Source of the DNA: Fulvimarina sp.
Lineage (GTDB): Bacteria; Pseudomonadota; Alphaproteobacteria; Rhizobiales; Rhizobiaceae
Direction: 5' to 3'
NCBI GenBank assembly: GCA_002700095.1
Contig: PACL01000007.1
Location: forward strand, 1 to 64,000
DNA length: 64,000 nucleotides
Both the position numbers and the translations under genes were made by a program. Position 1 is the first letter of the stretch. Each line of letters begins with the position of its first letter. Under the pieces are notes generated by a model. The model saw nothing but the letters and a program-made list of their open reading frames with translations, made no database searches and was not told the origin of the DNA. Positions 44,895 to 53,982 of the stretch are shown in pieces.

Positions 44895-45820
44895 GGTCGT
44901 TCCTTCGTCACGGGGGGAAAGCCGAATTCGGCGATCATCCGGCCGATCTGCCGGTCGTTGCCGCCGCCTGGGCCGACATTGCCGTGGGAGAGCGACGCGA
45001 CGCGGCCGGCGGGCCAGTCGACGAAGGCCCGCCCGGCCCCGACCCGGCGCGCGAGAGCGCCGGTCCGGCGCATCATGAAATAGAGCCAGACGTCGTCCGC
45101 CGTCGGGCAGAGCGCCATGAACCGCTCTTCACGATCGACCTCGGGGACGAGGACCCCCGGCGGATAGAGCACGCCGCCGCCGCTCGTCGGGAAGACCAGC
45201 GGCGAAGGATCGCCGGCGCCGATCTCCCGGCGCCAGACGTCGTAGGCGAGCGGCAGGCCGTCGTCGCCGGTCCGGATCAGATGCGCCCGCCGGCAGAGCA
45301 CCTCGTCGTCGCTTCGCCAGGCCGAAACCAGGCTCTTCAGCCAGTCCCGGCCGAAATAGGCGTCGTCGTCGGCGGTGACGAGATAGCTGTCCGGATGCTC
45401 GCGAAGGGCCGGAACGATCTTCTTGTAGGAGCGCAGATCCTTCGAGAAGCGGATGGTCAGGCCGAATTCTTGGAGCCGCAGGATCTCCCGCGTCAGCGAC
45501 CCCCGGTCGTCGTGGGCGATCCACAGGATGACGGCGTCGGGCCGGACCGACTGGGAGAGCAGGCATTTCAGCGTCAGAGCCAGCAGCGCGAAGCGCGGCG
45601 GATAGGAGGTGAGCGTGACGATCAGGGGGCGGCCAAGGCCGTGCGGCATCCCGCCCGCCAGCGGCCGGCGGCGCAGGCGCCATTCGCCGTAGCGGGCATA
45701 ACGATGTGCATGGTGGGCGGCCGAGCGGGCCTTTCGAGCGAGGACCGCGAGCGGCGCGGCGCTTGCGCCGACGCGCCCGTCTTCGCCCATGGCAATGCCG
45801 CGACCCGGTTCCTCACGCAT
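44891..45820 (-). CDS. Glycosyltransferase (GT-A fold)
   Basis: A 309-residue GT-A protein. It has IVTLTSYPPRFALLALTLKCLLSQS, VILWIAHDD, and a DXD-type motif in LVTADDDAYFGRDWL (about 147-161). A basic N-terminal stretch (about 1-55) contains no signal. It overlaps the flippase gene by eight bases. Family features resemble mannosyl- or galactosyltransferases of capsule clusters; the sugar is not predictable. Confidence 0.82.
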   Translation of the reverse strand: MREEPGRGIAMGEDGRVGASAAPLAVLARKARSAAHHAHRYARYGEWRLRRRPLAGGMPHGLGRPLIVTLTSYPPRFALLALTLKCLLSQSVRPDAVILWIAHDDRGSLTREILRLQEFGLTIRFSKDLRSYKKIVPALREHPDSYLVTADDDAYFGRDWLKSLVSAWRSDDEVLCRRAHLIRTGDDGLPLAYDVWRREIGAGDPSPLVFPTSGGGVLYPPGVLVPEVDREERFMALCPTADDVWLYFMMRRTGALARRVGAGRAFVDWPAGRVASLSHGNVGPGGGNDRQIGRMIAEFGFPPVTKERP

Positions 45821-47717
45821 GGAGGCCTCCCGCGACTTGCGTCACCGGTGCTCGCGAGGCGCGCTCCGCCGGGACGCGGCTCTCGGCAGTCCCGCCCTCC
45901 ACCAGCCGGCCCTCTTCCAGGCGGATCCTGCGGTCGCAGAAGTCCAGCGTCGAGAGGCGGTGGGCGACGATGACCAGCGTCAGGTCGTCCGACAGCCGGC
46001 GCACGCTGTCCATCACCGCCGCCTCGGTCTCCTGGTCGAGGGCGCTGGTCGCCTCGTCGAGGACGAGGACGTCGGCGCCCTTGTAGAGCGCGCGGGCGAT
46101 GCCGATCCGCTGGCGCTGGCCGCCCGACAACATGATGCCGCGCTCGCCGACCCGGCTGTCATAGCCCTCCGGCAGTCCCTCGACGAAGGCCGCGATCTCG
46201 GCCTGCCGGGCCGCCGCCGCCACCTTGCCACGATCGATCCTGTCCGGCGCGACGCCGAAGGCGATGTTCTCCGCGATCGAGGCGTCCGACAGGAAGATCG
46301 CCTGGGGGACGTGGGCGATCCGTGCCTGCCAGGCCCGCCGGGTGCCGGCGTCGAGCCGCCGGCCGTCGATGGCGATTTCCCCCGAGGTCGGCTCGAGGAG
46401 GCCCATCAGCAAATCGATGAAGGTGCTTTTTCCGCTTCCCGTCCTGCCGACGACACCGACGCGGCTGCCCTTGTCGATCCGGATGTCGAGATCGCGGATG
46501 GCCGGGCGCCGCTCCGCGGCGTGGCTGAAGCCGACGCCGGAAAAGACGATCGCCTCGCCAAACGGCAGCGCCACGTGCCGCGGCAGGTCCGACGCCGCAG
46601 GCATCGGCGCCTCCACCATGGCGAGCACGTCCTCGGCCGTCGCAGAATAGGCGGCGATGGCGCTCGATCCGCCATAGACCTGCTGCATCAGCGGCACCAG
46701 CCGCTGCGCCCCGAGCGCCAGCGCTCCGAGGACCGGCAGTGTCTCGGCAAGACCGCCGCCGCCGCGCGAGAGGACCAGAGCGAGGCAGGCGATCAGCACC
46801 ATGCCGCTCGCCTCGACGACGAAGCGCGGCGCCGCGGCGATCACGTTGTTCGCCGCCTGGGCGTCGCGGAACGCTCCGTCGAGGCGGCTGAAACGTTCGA
46901 CGAAGACCTGTTGGCTGGCGTCGAGGAGCACGTCGCGGATGCCGCCGAGACCCTCCTGCACCGTCTGGACGCGGGCCGCCTGCGCCCGGGCGATGATCTC
47001 GCCATTCGCCCTGAGCCGGCGCCGGCTGAACAGCCAGACGGCGCCGTAGATCAGGCCGAAGCCGGCGAAGGTCGCCGCCGAGATGATCGGATCGATGGCG
47101 AGAAGCGCCGCCAGGATGAAGCCGGCGATCGCCACCGCGCTGATCCCCTGCATCAGCGGCAGCAGCACGTTGAACGTCACCAGCTGCACCTTCTGCAGCG
47201 AGGCCACGACCTCGCTGGTGTTCGCCGACGCGTGATAGGCATAGGGCTGGTGGAGGATGCGCTCGTAGAGCCGGGTGCCGAGATCGTAGCCGACCCGGAA
47301 GACGTAGCCGTTGGTGGCGCGCAGGAGCGCCAGCCGGACGAGCGCGGCGACGATCGCCGTGAGCGCGAACAGCATCGTCAGGAGGACGAGGAGGTCGCCG
47401 CGACCCGACAGCCCCAGGAGTTCCATCGCGCGCGATCCCGCGGGGTTGTCCATCACGCCGGCCGGATCGGCGAGAACCGTCAGGAACGGGATGACCGCGC
47501 CGAGCGTCAGCACCTCGGCGACGGCGCCCGCCAGCATCAGCGCGATCACCTGGAAGAACTGGCGGCGGCGGCGCGCCGACAGCGCCCGCCACAGGCGCAT
47601 GACGACGGAAGCGGTTCGTCCGGCGGAAGGAGCCGGCCGAACCGTGCCAGACACCGGCGCAGACACCTGCCCAGCCACCAGCGCAGCGGCCGGCCGGGGA
47701 TCACGCCGGGCGCTCAT
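45813..47717 (-). CDS. ABC-type lipid-linked oligosaccharide flippase (PglK/MsbA-like)
   Basis: A 634-residue half-transporter. Six membrane segments span about 40-345 (FFQVIALMLAGAVAEVLTLG near 52). The C-terminal ATPase has Walker A GRTGSGKST, signature LSGGQRQRIGIARAL, Walker B VLVLDEATSALD and an H-loop VIVAHRLS. No Wzx flippase lies in the cluster, so this protein is the likely translocator of the undecaprenyl-linked repeat unit, as PglK does for N-glycan precursors. It starts in the last four bases of the WecG-type gene. Confidence 0.85.
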   Translation of the reverse strand: MSARRDPRPAAALVAGQVSAPVSGTVRPAPSAGRTASVVMRLWRALSARRRRQFFQVIALMLAGAVAEVLTLGAVIPFLTVLADPAGVMDNPAGSRAMELLGLSGRGDLLVLLTMLFALTAIVAALVRLALLRATNGYVFRVGYDLGTRLYERILHQPYAYHASANTSEVVASLQKVQLVTFNVLLPLMQGISAVAIAGFILAALLAIDPIISAATFAGFGLIYGAVWLFSRRRLRANGEIIARAQAARVQTVQEGLGGIRDVLLDASQQVFVERFSRLDGAFRDAQAANNVIAAAPRFVVEASGMVLIACLALVLSRGGGGLAETLPVLGALALGAQRLVPLMQQVYGGSSAIAAYSATAEDVLAMVEAPMPAASDLPRHVALPFGEAIVFSGVGFSHAAERRPAIRDLDIRIDKGSRVGVVGRTGSGKSTFIDLLMGLLEPTSGEIAIDGRRLDAGTRRAWQARIAHVPQAIFLSDASIAENIAFGVAPDRIDRGKVAAAARQAEIAAFVEGLPEGYDSRVGERGIMLSGGQRQRIGIARALYKGADVLVLDEATSALDQETEAAVMDSVRRLSDDLTLVIVAHRLSTLDFCDRRIRLEEGRLVEGGTAESRVPAERASRAPVTQVAGGLHA

Positions 47718-48517
47718 CGCCCGGCCATCCGGCTGCGCGCCCGCCAGGCATCGGCGAGCGCGGCCGCGACGAAGCGCGGCCCGTCGGTGAGATCCCGCCG
47801 CCACATCTTCTTCGGCTCGGCCGCGAGGCGCCAGAGCCATTCGAAGCCCGCCTCCCCGACCCAGCTCGGCGCCCTTTTGACGAGACCGGCCTCGAAGCGG
47901 AACGCCGCGCCGACGCCGATGGCGACGGGCACGGTCAGGCGGTGCCGGTTGCGGGCGATCCAGCGCTCCTGCTTCGGACAGCCGAGGCCGACCCAGAGGA
48001 TGTCCGCCCCCGAAGCGTTGATCGCCTCGACATGGACCGTCTCCTCCGCCTCGTCGAGGGCGCGGAAGGGCGGCGACAGCGTGCCGGCGACAGAGGCGCC
48101 GGGGAATTTCGCCACGACGGCCCGGCAGAGCGCGGCCAGCGTTTCCTCGGTATCGCCGTAGAAGAAGCTGCGATGGCCCGCCGCCTGCGCCTGACGCAGA
48201 AACGCCGCCATGAGGTCGCCGCCCGTCACACGCCCCGGCAGCGGCCTGCCCTGCAGCCGCGACAGCCAGACGGGGGCGATGCCGTCGGGGCAGAACAAGT
48301 CGGCGGCGTTGAGCATGGCGCGAAACTCCGCATCCTGGTGGCCGACCCACAGGCCATGAAAGCCGGTAGCGACGACGCTTCGGCAGCGCCCGTCCCGCCG
48401 GGCCATCCAGCCGGAGAGGATGGCGAGGGCCTCGTCGAGGCTCGGCCCGTGCACCCTCGCGCCGAGGATCGTCGCCGCGGGCAGGCTTTCGAGGGGCAGG
48501 GTCGCCGGCATGGTCAT
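47714..48517 (-). CDS. WecG/TagA/CpsF-family glycosyltransferase
   Basis: A 267-residue GT26 enzyme. It has ATGFHGLWVGHQDAEFRAMLNAADLFCPDGIAPVW (about 50-84), a GGDLM patch and the conserved LWVGLGCPKQERWIARNR (about 175-192). These proteins add a sugar such as N-acetylmannosaminuronate to a lipid-linked primer. Start at 48517 overlaps the epimerase stop by four bases; the frame extends upstream inside the epimerase gene but is not used. Confidence 0.9.
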   Translation of the reverse strand: MTMPATLPLESLPAATILGARVHGPSLDEALAILSGWMARRDGRCRSVVATGFHGLWVGHQDAEFRAMLNAADLFCPDGIAPVWLSRLQGRPLPGRVTGGDLMAAFLRQAQAAGHRSFFYGDTEETLAALCRAVVAKFPGASVAGTLSPPFRALDEAEETVHVEAINASGADILWVGLGCPKQERWIARNRHRLTVPVAIGVGAAFRFEAGLVKRAPSWVGEAGFEWLWRLAAEPKKMWRRDLTDGPRFVAAALADAWRARSRMAGR

Positions 48518-49497
48518 TCCGCCGCGACGCTGTAGTGTTGGCCCTCGACCTGCCGGCTGATCCACGCATATGTGGAGGCGAGCCCCTCCCGCAGCGGCGC
48601 GGAGGGCGCCCAGCCGAGCCGCTCGCGGATCAGCCGGTTGTCGGAGTTGCGGCCACGCACTCCTGTCGGCCCGGCAATGTGGCGCTTGCCGACGGTCTTG
48701 CCGGCGATGTCCGCGACGATGTCGACCAGCTGGTCGATCGTGACCATCTCTTCCGATCCGATATTGACCGGGCCCGTCCAGTTCGAGCGGGTGAGCCGCA
48801 GGGTCGCCTCGAGGCATTCGTCGATGAACAGGAACGAGCGGGTCTGCCTGCCGTCGCCCCAGATCTCGATCGCGTCGCCGTCGAAGGCCTCGGCGATCTT
48901 GCGGCAGATCGCGGCGGGCGCCTTTTCCTTTCCGTCGTTCCAGCTGCCTTGCGGGCCGAAGATGTTGTGATAGCGCGCGATCCGCACCTGCATGCCGTGA
49001 TTGCGGGCATAGGCGAGGTAGAGCCGCTCGCTGAACAGTTTCTCCCAGCCATATTCGCTGTCGGGCGCGGCCGGATAGGCGCTGTCCTCGGAGCATTTCG
49101 GATTGTCCGGATCGAGCTGGTTGTATTCGGGATACATGCAGGCCGACGAGGAATAGAAGATCCGCCGGCAGTTGCGGCGATAGGCGGCGTCGAGGACGTT
49201 GAGGTTGATCGTCGCCGAGTTGTGCATCACGTCGGCGTCGTGCTCGCCGGTGAAGATGTAGCCGGCGCCGCCCATGTCGGCCGCGAGCTGATAGATCTCG
49301 TCGAAGTGGCGATCGACGACCGAGGCGACGAAGCCCTGCTGGCGCAGGTCGCCGACGACGAAATCATCCGCCTCCGACGCGCCGAAGCGCGGAAACCTGA
49401 GGTCGACGCCGCGCACCCAGAAGCCCTCGGCCTTCAGCCGGCGTACCAGATGATGGCCGATGAAGCCGCCCGCGCCGCATACGAGTGCGTATTTCAT
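48514..49497 (-). CDS. NAD-dependent epimerase, GDP-mannose 3,5-epimerase-like
   Basis: A 327-residue extended short-chain dehydrogenase. The NAD motif is GAGGFIGHH (9-17), the catalytic YxxxK pair lies at YGWEKL (about 149-154) and the Ser/Cys region is YSSSACMYPEYN. The stretch LAADMGGAGYIFTGE (72-86) is characteristic of GDP-mannose 3,5-epimerases, which make GDP-L-galactose and GDP-L-gulose. It therefore suggests an L-galactose or L-gulose residue in the polymer. The alternative is another NDP-sugar epimerase. Confidence 0.8.
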   Translation of the reverse strand: MKYALVCGAGGFIGHHLVRRLKAEGFWVRGVDLRFPRFGASEADDFVVGDLRQQGFVASVVDRHFDEIYQLAADMGGAGYIFTGEHDADVMHNSATINLNVLDAAYRRNCRRIFYSSSACMYPEYNQLDPDNPKCSEDSAYPAAPDSEYGWEKLFSERLYLAYARNHGMQVRIARYHNIFGPQGSWNDGKEKAPAAICRKIAEAFDGDAIEIWGDGRQTRSFLFIDECLEATLRLTRSNWTGPVNIGSEEMVTIDQLVDIVADIAGKTVGKRHIAGPTGVRGRNSDNRLIRERLGWAPSAPLREGLASTYAWISRQVEGQHYSVAAE

Positions 49498-49608
49498 GGT
49501 CCGTGGTCCCTGGGGTTGTCGTCACATGCGGTCTTTGTCGGCCGCTCGGTGGTTGCTGCCGGATGAAGCCGGGAAGGTTCGTGCGCACGTCCGGGAGGCA
49601 GGGGCCCG

Positions 49609-51051
49609 CTACGCACGCTGCCCCTCGCGCAGGCCGTGGGCCTGATCGAGCACCGTCTGGCGCGGCGGCTTCTCGCCCGTCGCCACGAAGCGAAGCGTCA
49701 GGAGGATGATCCTGGCGTCGACCCAAAGGCTCGCATGTTCGACGTACCAGGCATCGAGGGCACCCTTGTCGGCGATGGAGAGATCGCGCCCGCCATTCAC
49801 CTGCGCCCAGCCGGTGAGGCCCGGCCGCATCGACAGCCGCATCTCGGGCCGCGCCGGCTGATCGACCGGCAGCAGCGGCCGCGGGCCGACGAAGGACATG
49901 TTGCCGACAAGGATGTTGAAGAGCTGCGGCAGCTCGTCGAGGCGCAGCCGCCGGAGCGCCGCGCCGATCGGCGACAGGCGCAGCCCTTCCGGAACCTCGT
50001 TGCCGTGGAGGTCGTAGGCGTCGCGCATGGTTCGGAACTTGTAGACGCGGAAGGGCTGCCTGTGGCGGCCGGGCCGCTCCTGCCAGAAGGTCACCGGCCG
50101 CCCCAGATCGACGGCGACGAGCGCCGCGAGCATCAGATAGAGCGGCGCGAGAAGCAGGATCAGCGCTAAGGCGACGCTGAAGTCGATGATGCGCTTGGCG
50201 ACGAGATAGCGCCCCCGGCCGGACTTCAGCAGCCCGAAGTCGGCGACCGCGGCCCCCCTCTCCTCGGCGTTGCCGGACAGGGGGGAGGCCGGCCTCGGCT
50301 CGGAGGCGGCGAACAATCCCTCGAAATGATCGAGCCCGATTTCCGCCTCCACCTGCAAGGCCTGACAGGCGGCGTGGAACTCCGGCGACAATTCGCGCCT
50401 CGGCGCCGTCACCACGACGCGGGTGATCTCGACGCCGTGATTGCGCAGTCGCCGGATCGCCGCCAGAAGGTTGGCCGGGCGGCCGATCACCGGCTTGCCC
50501 TTCAGCATCAGGCCCTTCACCGACAGATCCTCGTCGAGGATGCCGACGACCGAGACGCGGCCGGCATAGAGCGCCTCGACGCACTGGAGATAGACCTCGG
50601 CGCGGCGATTGAAGCCGACGAGCAGGACGTATTCGCGGCGCGCCGGCGACGGCTCGTCCCCGCCGGAGCGCAGCGGCGGAACGAGCCGCACGGAGAGCCG
50701 CGCCAGAACCAGCAGCGTCAGGCAGAGGCCCCACTGGAGAAGCGGGACGGATCGCGCGACGGAATCCGAGCGATTGACGGTGAACATGACGAACAGCGTG
50801 ACCAGCACGACGCCGGTGACGGCGGCGACCAGATGAAGGGCGTCGGACGCGGCGAAGTACCGCCATGGCCGCCGGAGCAGCCCGGCCAGCGGCCAGAAGA
50901 CCAGCGCGCTCGTCGCGGCGACGCCGGCGAAGAGGAGATGGTAGTGCGTGTCGAGGACCATCTCGAGCGAAGCACCCCGCAGCGCCACCGCCAGCAGCGA
51001 CGCGACGAAGACCAGCAGCAGATCGATCGCGAAGACGGCGGAGCGGTACAC
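49609..51051 (-). CDS. Exopolysaccharide priming polyprenyl-glycosylphosphotransferase (WcaJ/ExoY type)
   Basis: A 480-residue membrane enzyme that transfers a sugar-phosphate to undecaprenyl phosphate, starting repeat-unit synthesis. The start codon is GTG at 51051. Four hydrophobic segments (about 5-115) precede a nucleotide-binding-like middle (CoA-binding-like, VLLVGFNRRAEVYL). The C-terminal bacterial sugar transferase domain has KRIIDFSVAL, PVTFWQERPGRH, YKFRTM, LDELPQLFNIL and SFVGPRPLLP. It is the first gene of the long minus-strand operon. Confidence 0.92.
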   Translation of the reverse strand: MYRSAVFAIDLLLVFVASLLAVALRGASLEMVLDTHYHLLFAGVAATSALVFWPLAGLLRRPWRYFAASDALHLVAAVTGVVLVTLFVMFTVNRSDSVARSVPLLQWGLCLTLLVLARLSVRLVPPLRSGGDEPSPARREYVLLVGFNRRAEVYLQCVEALYAGRVSVVGILDEDLSVKGLMLKGKPVIGRPANLLAAIRRLRNHGVEITRVVVTAPRRELSPEFHAACQALQVEAEIGLDHFEGLFAASEPRPASPLSGNAEERGAAVADFGLLKSGRGRYLVAKRIIDFSVALALILLLAPLYLMLAALVAVDLGRPVTFWQERPGRHRQPFRVYKFRTMRDAYDLHGNEVPEGLRLSPIGAALRRLRLDELPQLFNILVGNMSFVGPRPLLPVDQPARPEMRLSMRPGLTGWAQVNGGRDLSIADKGALDAWYVEHASLWVDARIILLTLRFVATGEKPPRQTVLDQAHGLREGQRA

Positions 51052-51389
51052 GGAACGAGCCTCGGATTGCTTGTCAGGGTGGATGCTTCGTTAACATTAC
51101 CAATTCACAATTCCAAGTCGTTAATCCAACCTTAGTTAATTCGCCGAAATATCGTGGACTCTCTCGGCCCCCAACGATCCGTATAATTCCGCCTTGTTCG
51201 TCGCCATGCGAGTCAATGTCATGAAAAGTCACTTATCTATATATAAACTTGATGTATTTTTTGAGATCAAACATCATCAGTTTGCTATCGTACCTCATCG
51301 ACCGACGTTTTCTTTGCTGAAATTAGGAGTACGCGTCATCGAACGCGCAACCGCCGCATGAATCTTCTACGGCTTGATCCGTTTCCGCG
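51052..51389. promoter_or_regulatory. AT-rich divergent control region of the exopolysaccharide cluster
   Basis: This 338-bp gap has no gene and is markedly AT-rich, unlike the surrounding DNA. It must carry promoters for the leftward operon (from 51051) and the rightward ligase-like gene. A TATATATA-like stretch lies at about 51236-51244. Inverted arms TGATGT (51250-51255) and ACATCA (51271-51276) enclose TTGAGATCAA (51261-51270), a candidate regulator site. Confidence 0.5.
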
Positions 51390-52805
51390 ATGTCGCGCAG
51401 GACGATGATGCGCACCGACCCGGTTTTCGTCTCGACATGCGACGGGACAATCGGTGCAATTCGACTTGCGTTCCTTTTCGCTGTCGCGTTGACGGTCGTT
51501 CCACTGGGATCGACGACCCCGGTGCAACTCCATGTTTCGTCTGCGACACATGCCCTCGTCTTCATCCTGACCATCGCGGCAGTTCGCGATGCGCGTCAAG
51601 CGACGCGGATCCTCCGTCCAGTGCTGCTGGTCGCCGCTTCGGCAATCGCCTATCTCGCTCTCCAGGCGGCGTGGTTCTCCGGCAATCCCTTCGCCAACCC
51701 GGTCTGGGCGGCGGTAGCGGAAGATCTCGGCCTCTCCCGCGGCGCGATCTCGGTGGCGCCCGACGCGACGCTGGGCAGCATTCCGGCGCTCGTCATGCCG
51801 TTCCTGGCGTTCGGATCGGCGGCGCTCCTGTCCCGGGACGACGCCGGCGGATGGCGGACATGGCGCGGCCTTGCCCTTCTTGGCATCGCCGTCTCGCTCT
51901 TCGGCCTCGTCCGCTACCTCGCCTTTCCCGAGATCCGGCTGTTCGGCCAGACCTTCCTCGACCGGGGCGCCCTCACCTCGTTCTTCGTCAACCGGAACAA
52001 CGCGGCGACCTTCCTCGGCCTGTCGAGCCTTGCATCCCTCGGCTGGCTGGCCTGGCAGACCGCACGTCTCGACGGCACGCCTTCGACGAGCCGCCTCGCC
52101 GCGCCGGGCAGATCCTTCGCCATGCGTCACGCCGGGCCGATCCTCACCGGGCTCGCGCTGTTCGCGACCATCGTCGCGCTCCTGCTGACGCGGTCGCGGG
52201 CCGGGATCGCGATCTCGCTGGCGAGCCTCGTCGCCGCCGCCGCCTTCATCGCCCGCGACCGGGTCCGGCGCGGGATCTGGCCAAGGCCGCCCGCGATCGC
52301 AGTCGCAGGCATCTGGCTGGTGGGGCTGGCCGGGCTCGCCATACTGGCGCAAAGGGCGATCCTGCGGGCCGAACTCGGCGGACTTTCCGACGACCGGTTC
52401 TGCCTCTACCGCCAGACCATCGCCGCGATCCGCGACAACTGGGTGTGGGGGACGGGCTTCGGGACGTTCGGGGACGTCTTTCCCGCCTATCGCAACGCGG
52501 GATGCACCATCCACGGCATTCCCGAGCAGGCGCACAATTCCTATCTCGAGGGCACTCTCGGGCTGGGCCTGCCGTTCCTCCTGCTCCTCGCCGCGACGCT
52601 GGCCGTGCTGGTCTCGATCCTCGCCACGGGGCTGCGCGAGCGGCGACGCCTGCGGCCGATCCCGATCGTCTGCCTGGCGGCGCTCGGCCTGATGCTGGCG
52701 CATTCGGCGGTGGACTTTCCGGTGCAGATCCCCGGCATCGCCGTCTACTTCGCCGCGCTGCTCGGATCGGGAGCGGGCCTCTCCCTCGCCCGCCGGCCGG
52801 GCTGA
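51390..52805 (+). CDS. O-antigen ligase/Wzy-like membrane protein (copy 2)
   Basis: A 471-residue polytopic protein with about eleven hydrophobic segments. The Wzy_C signature region is clear: FFVNRNNAATFLGL (about 195-208), LTRSRAGIAISL (about 264-275) and a large periplasmic loop with DNWVWGTGFGTFGDVFPAYR and EQAHNSYLEGTLGLGL. ATGs at 51405 or 51408 are possible starts, with CAGGA just upstream. It is divergent from the main operon and converges on lacI with only seven bases between stops. It may polymerise the repeat unit or ligate the polymer to an acceptor. Confidence 0.85.
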   Translation: MSRRTMMRTDPVFVSTCDGTIGAIRLAFLFAVALTVVPLGSTTPVQLHVSSATHALVFILTIAAVRDARQATRILRPVLLVAASAIAYLALQAAWFSGNPFANPVWAAVAEDLGLSRGAISVAPDATLGSIPALVMPFLAFGSAALLSRDDAGGWRTWRGLALLGIAVSLFGLVRYLAFPEIRLFGQTFLDRGALTSFFVNRNNAATFLGLSSLASLGWLAWQTARLDGTPSTSRLAAPGRSFAMRHAGPILTGLALFATIVALLLTRSRAGIAISLASLVAAAAFIARDRVRRGIWPRPPAIAVAGIWLVGLAGLAILAQRAILRAELGGLSDDRFCLYRQTIAAIRDNWVWGTGFGTFGDVFPAYRNAGCTIHGIPEQAHNSYLEGTLGLGLPFLLLLAATLAVLVSILATGLRERRRLRPIPIVCLAALGLMLAHSAVDFPVQIPGIAVYFAALLGSGAGLSLARRPG

Positions 52806-52812
52806 TCGCCGA

Positions 52813-53883
52813 CTATTCCCCGAGCGGCCGCGTGCTGTCGCGGGCCAGCAGCCGGCCCTGCATCAGAATCTTGCCACCCGGCGGCAGCATGTCCGCCGGA
52901 TCGGCGCCAGCGAGACGGTCGATCAGCAGCTGCGCCCCGACGGCTCCCAGCTCGAAGCGCGGCTGGGCGATGGTCGACAGCGTCGGCTCGCAGAAGTCGG
53001 CGAGCTCGATGCCGTCGAAGCCGATCACCGAGACGTCGTCCGGAACCCTCAGCCCGGCGGCATGCACGGTCTTGACGAAGGCGATGGCGGTCTCGTCGTT
53101 GCCGCAGACCACGCCGCTCGGCCGGTCCGGCAGGGCCAGATAGGCGTTGGCCCCGGCGATGCCGCCGGAAAAGGCATAATTGCCCGGATGCTCGATCAGG
53201 GCGTCGGGGCCGAGCCCGGCCTTCGCCAGCGCCGCGAGGACGCCGCGGTGGCGCGTCACCTCGTTGTAGTTGCCGGGCGGGCCAGAGACATAGAACAGCC
53301 GCCGATGGCCGAGACCGATCATGTGCTCGACCTGCATCGCCGCCGCCTGCTCGTCGTCGAGGAGAACCGCCGGCAGGCCCTCGACCCGTGGATCGGCGCA
53401 GATCGCAACCGCCGGCAGCCCGGCATCGAGGATCGAGCGTCCCGCGACCTTCGGCAGATCGCCGGAAATCGTCAGGAGCCCCGCGACATGGCCGGAGGCG
53501 GCCAGTTCGATCAGCCGCAGGTCGTGATCGTCGGCCTCCATGTAGCCGGTGATCAGCACGTAGCCCGCCTCGGCGAGCCGCACGTCGATCCCATGCAGCA
53601 CCTCGGCGAAGAAGGGCGGATTGGTGCGCCGCGGGACGATCACCAGGACGAGCCGCGAATGGCCCGCCCGCAGCTGCCGGGCGACTGAGTTGGGCGTGTA
53701 GCCAAGGGCGGCGACCGCCTCGAGCACCTTGTCGCGGGTCTCGGACTTCAGCTTGTCGGGCGCCGAGAGCGCGCGCGAAACGGTCGCGACCGACACTCCG
53801 GCGGCCGCCGCAACGTCGCCGATCCGCGGCACGCGCCGCGCTTCCCCGGGGGTTTTTCCACCGTCTCTCATTTTCAAAATCAT
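52813..53883 (-). CDS. LacI-family transcriptional regulator
   Basis: A protein of about 356 residues. The N-terminal LacI helix-turn-helix (about residues 20-65: RIGDVAAAAGVSVATVSRALS, then GYTPNSVARQLRAG) is followed by a periplasmic-binding-protein-like sensor domain. It is divergent from a CUT1 sugar importer with a perfect palindromic operator between them, so it is the likely repressor of that operon and responds to its sugar. The start is uncertain: ATGs at 53916, 53883 and 53871 all lack strong ribosome sites. Confidence 0.9.
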   Translation of the reverse strand: MILKMRDGGKTPGEARRVPRIGDVAAAAGVSVATVSRALSAPDKLKSETRDKVLEAVAALGYTPNSVARQLRAGHSRLVLVIVPRRTNPPFFAEVLHGIDVRLAEAGYVLITGYMEADDHDLRLIELAASGHVAGLLTISGDLPKVAGRSILDAGLPAVAICADPRVEGLPAVLLDDEQAAAMQVEHMIGLGHRRLFYVSGPPGNYNEVTRHRGVLAALAKAGLGPDALIEHPGNYAFSGGIAGANAYLALPDRPSGVVCGNDETAIAFVKTVHAAGLRVPDDVSVIGFDGIELADFCEPTLSTIAQPRFELGAVGAQLLIDRLAGADPADMLPPGGKILMQGRLLARDSTRPLGE

Positions 53884-53919
53884 CTGCTTGTAATGGAGGA
53901 ATTTTCGTCTTACCATTGA

Positions 53920-53933
53920 TGTAATCGATTACA
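53920..53933. promoter_or_regulatory. LacI-family operator palindrome
   Basis: TGTAATCGATTACA is a perfect 14-bp palindrome with a central CG, the classic LacI/GalR-family layout. It lies 50 bases before the sugar-binding-protein gene, just after a possible -35 (TTGATG, 53916-53921) and before GGTAAT at 53939-53944. Repressor bound here would block the importer promoter. Confidence 0.75.
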
Positions 53934-53982
53934 GAAACGGTAATCGCAGAGACCACAAGGTCCGATTTCGGGAGGAAATGCA

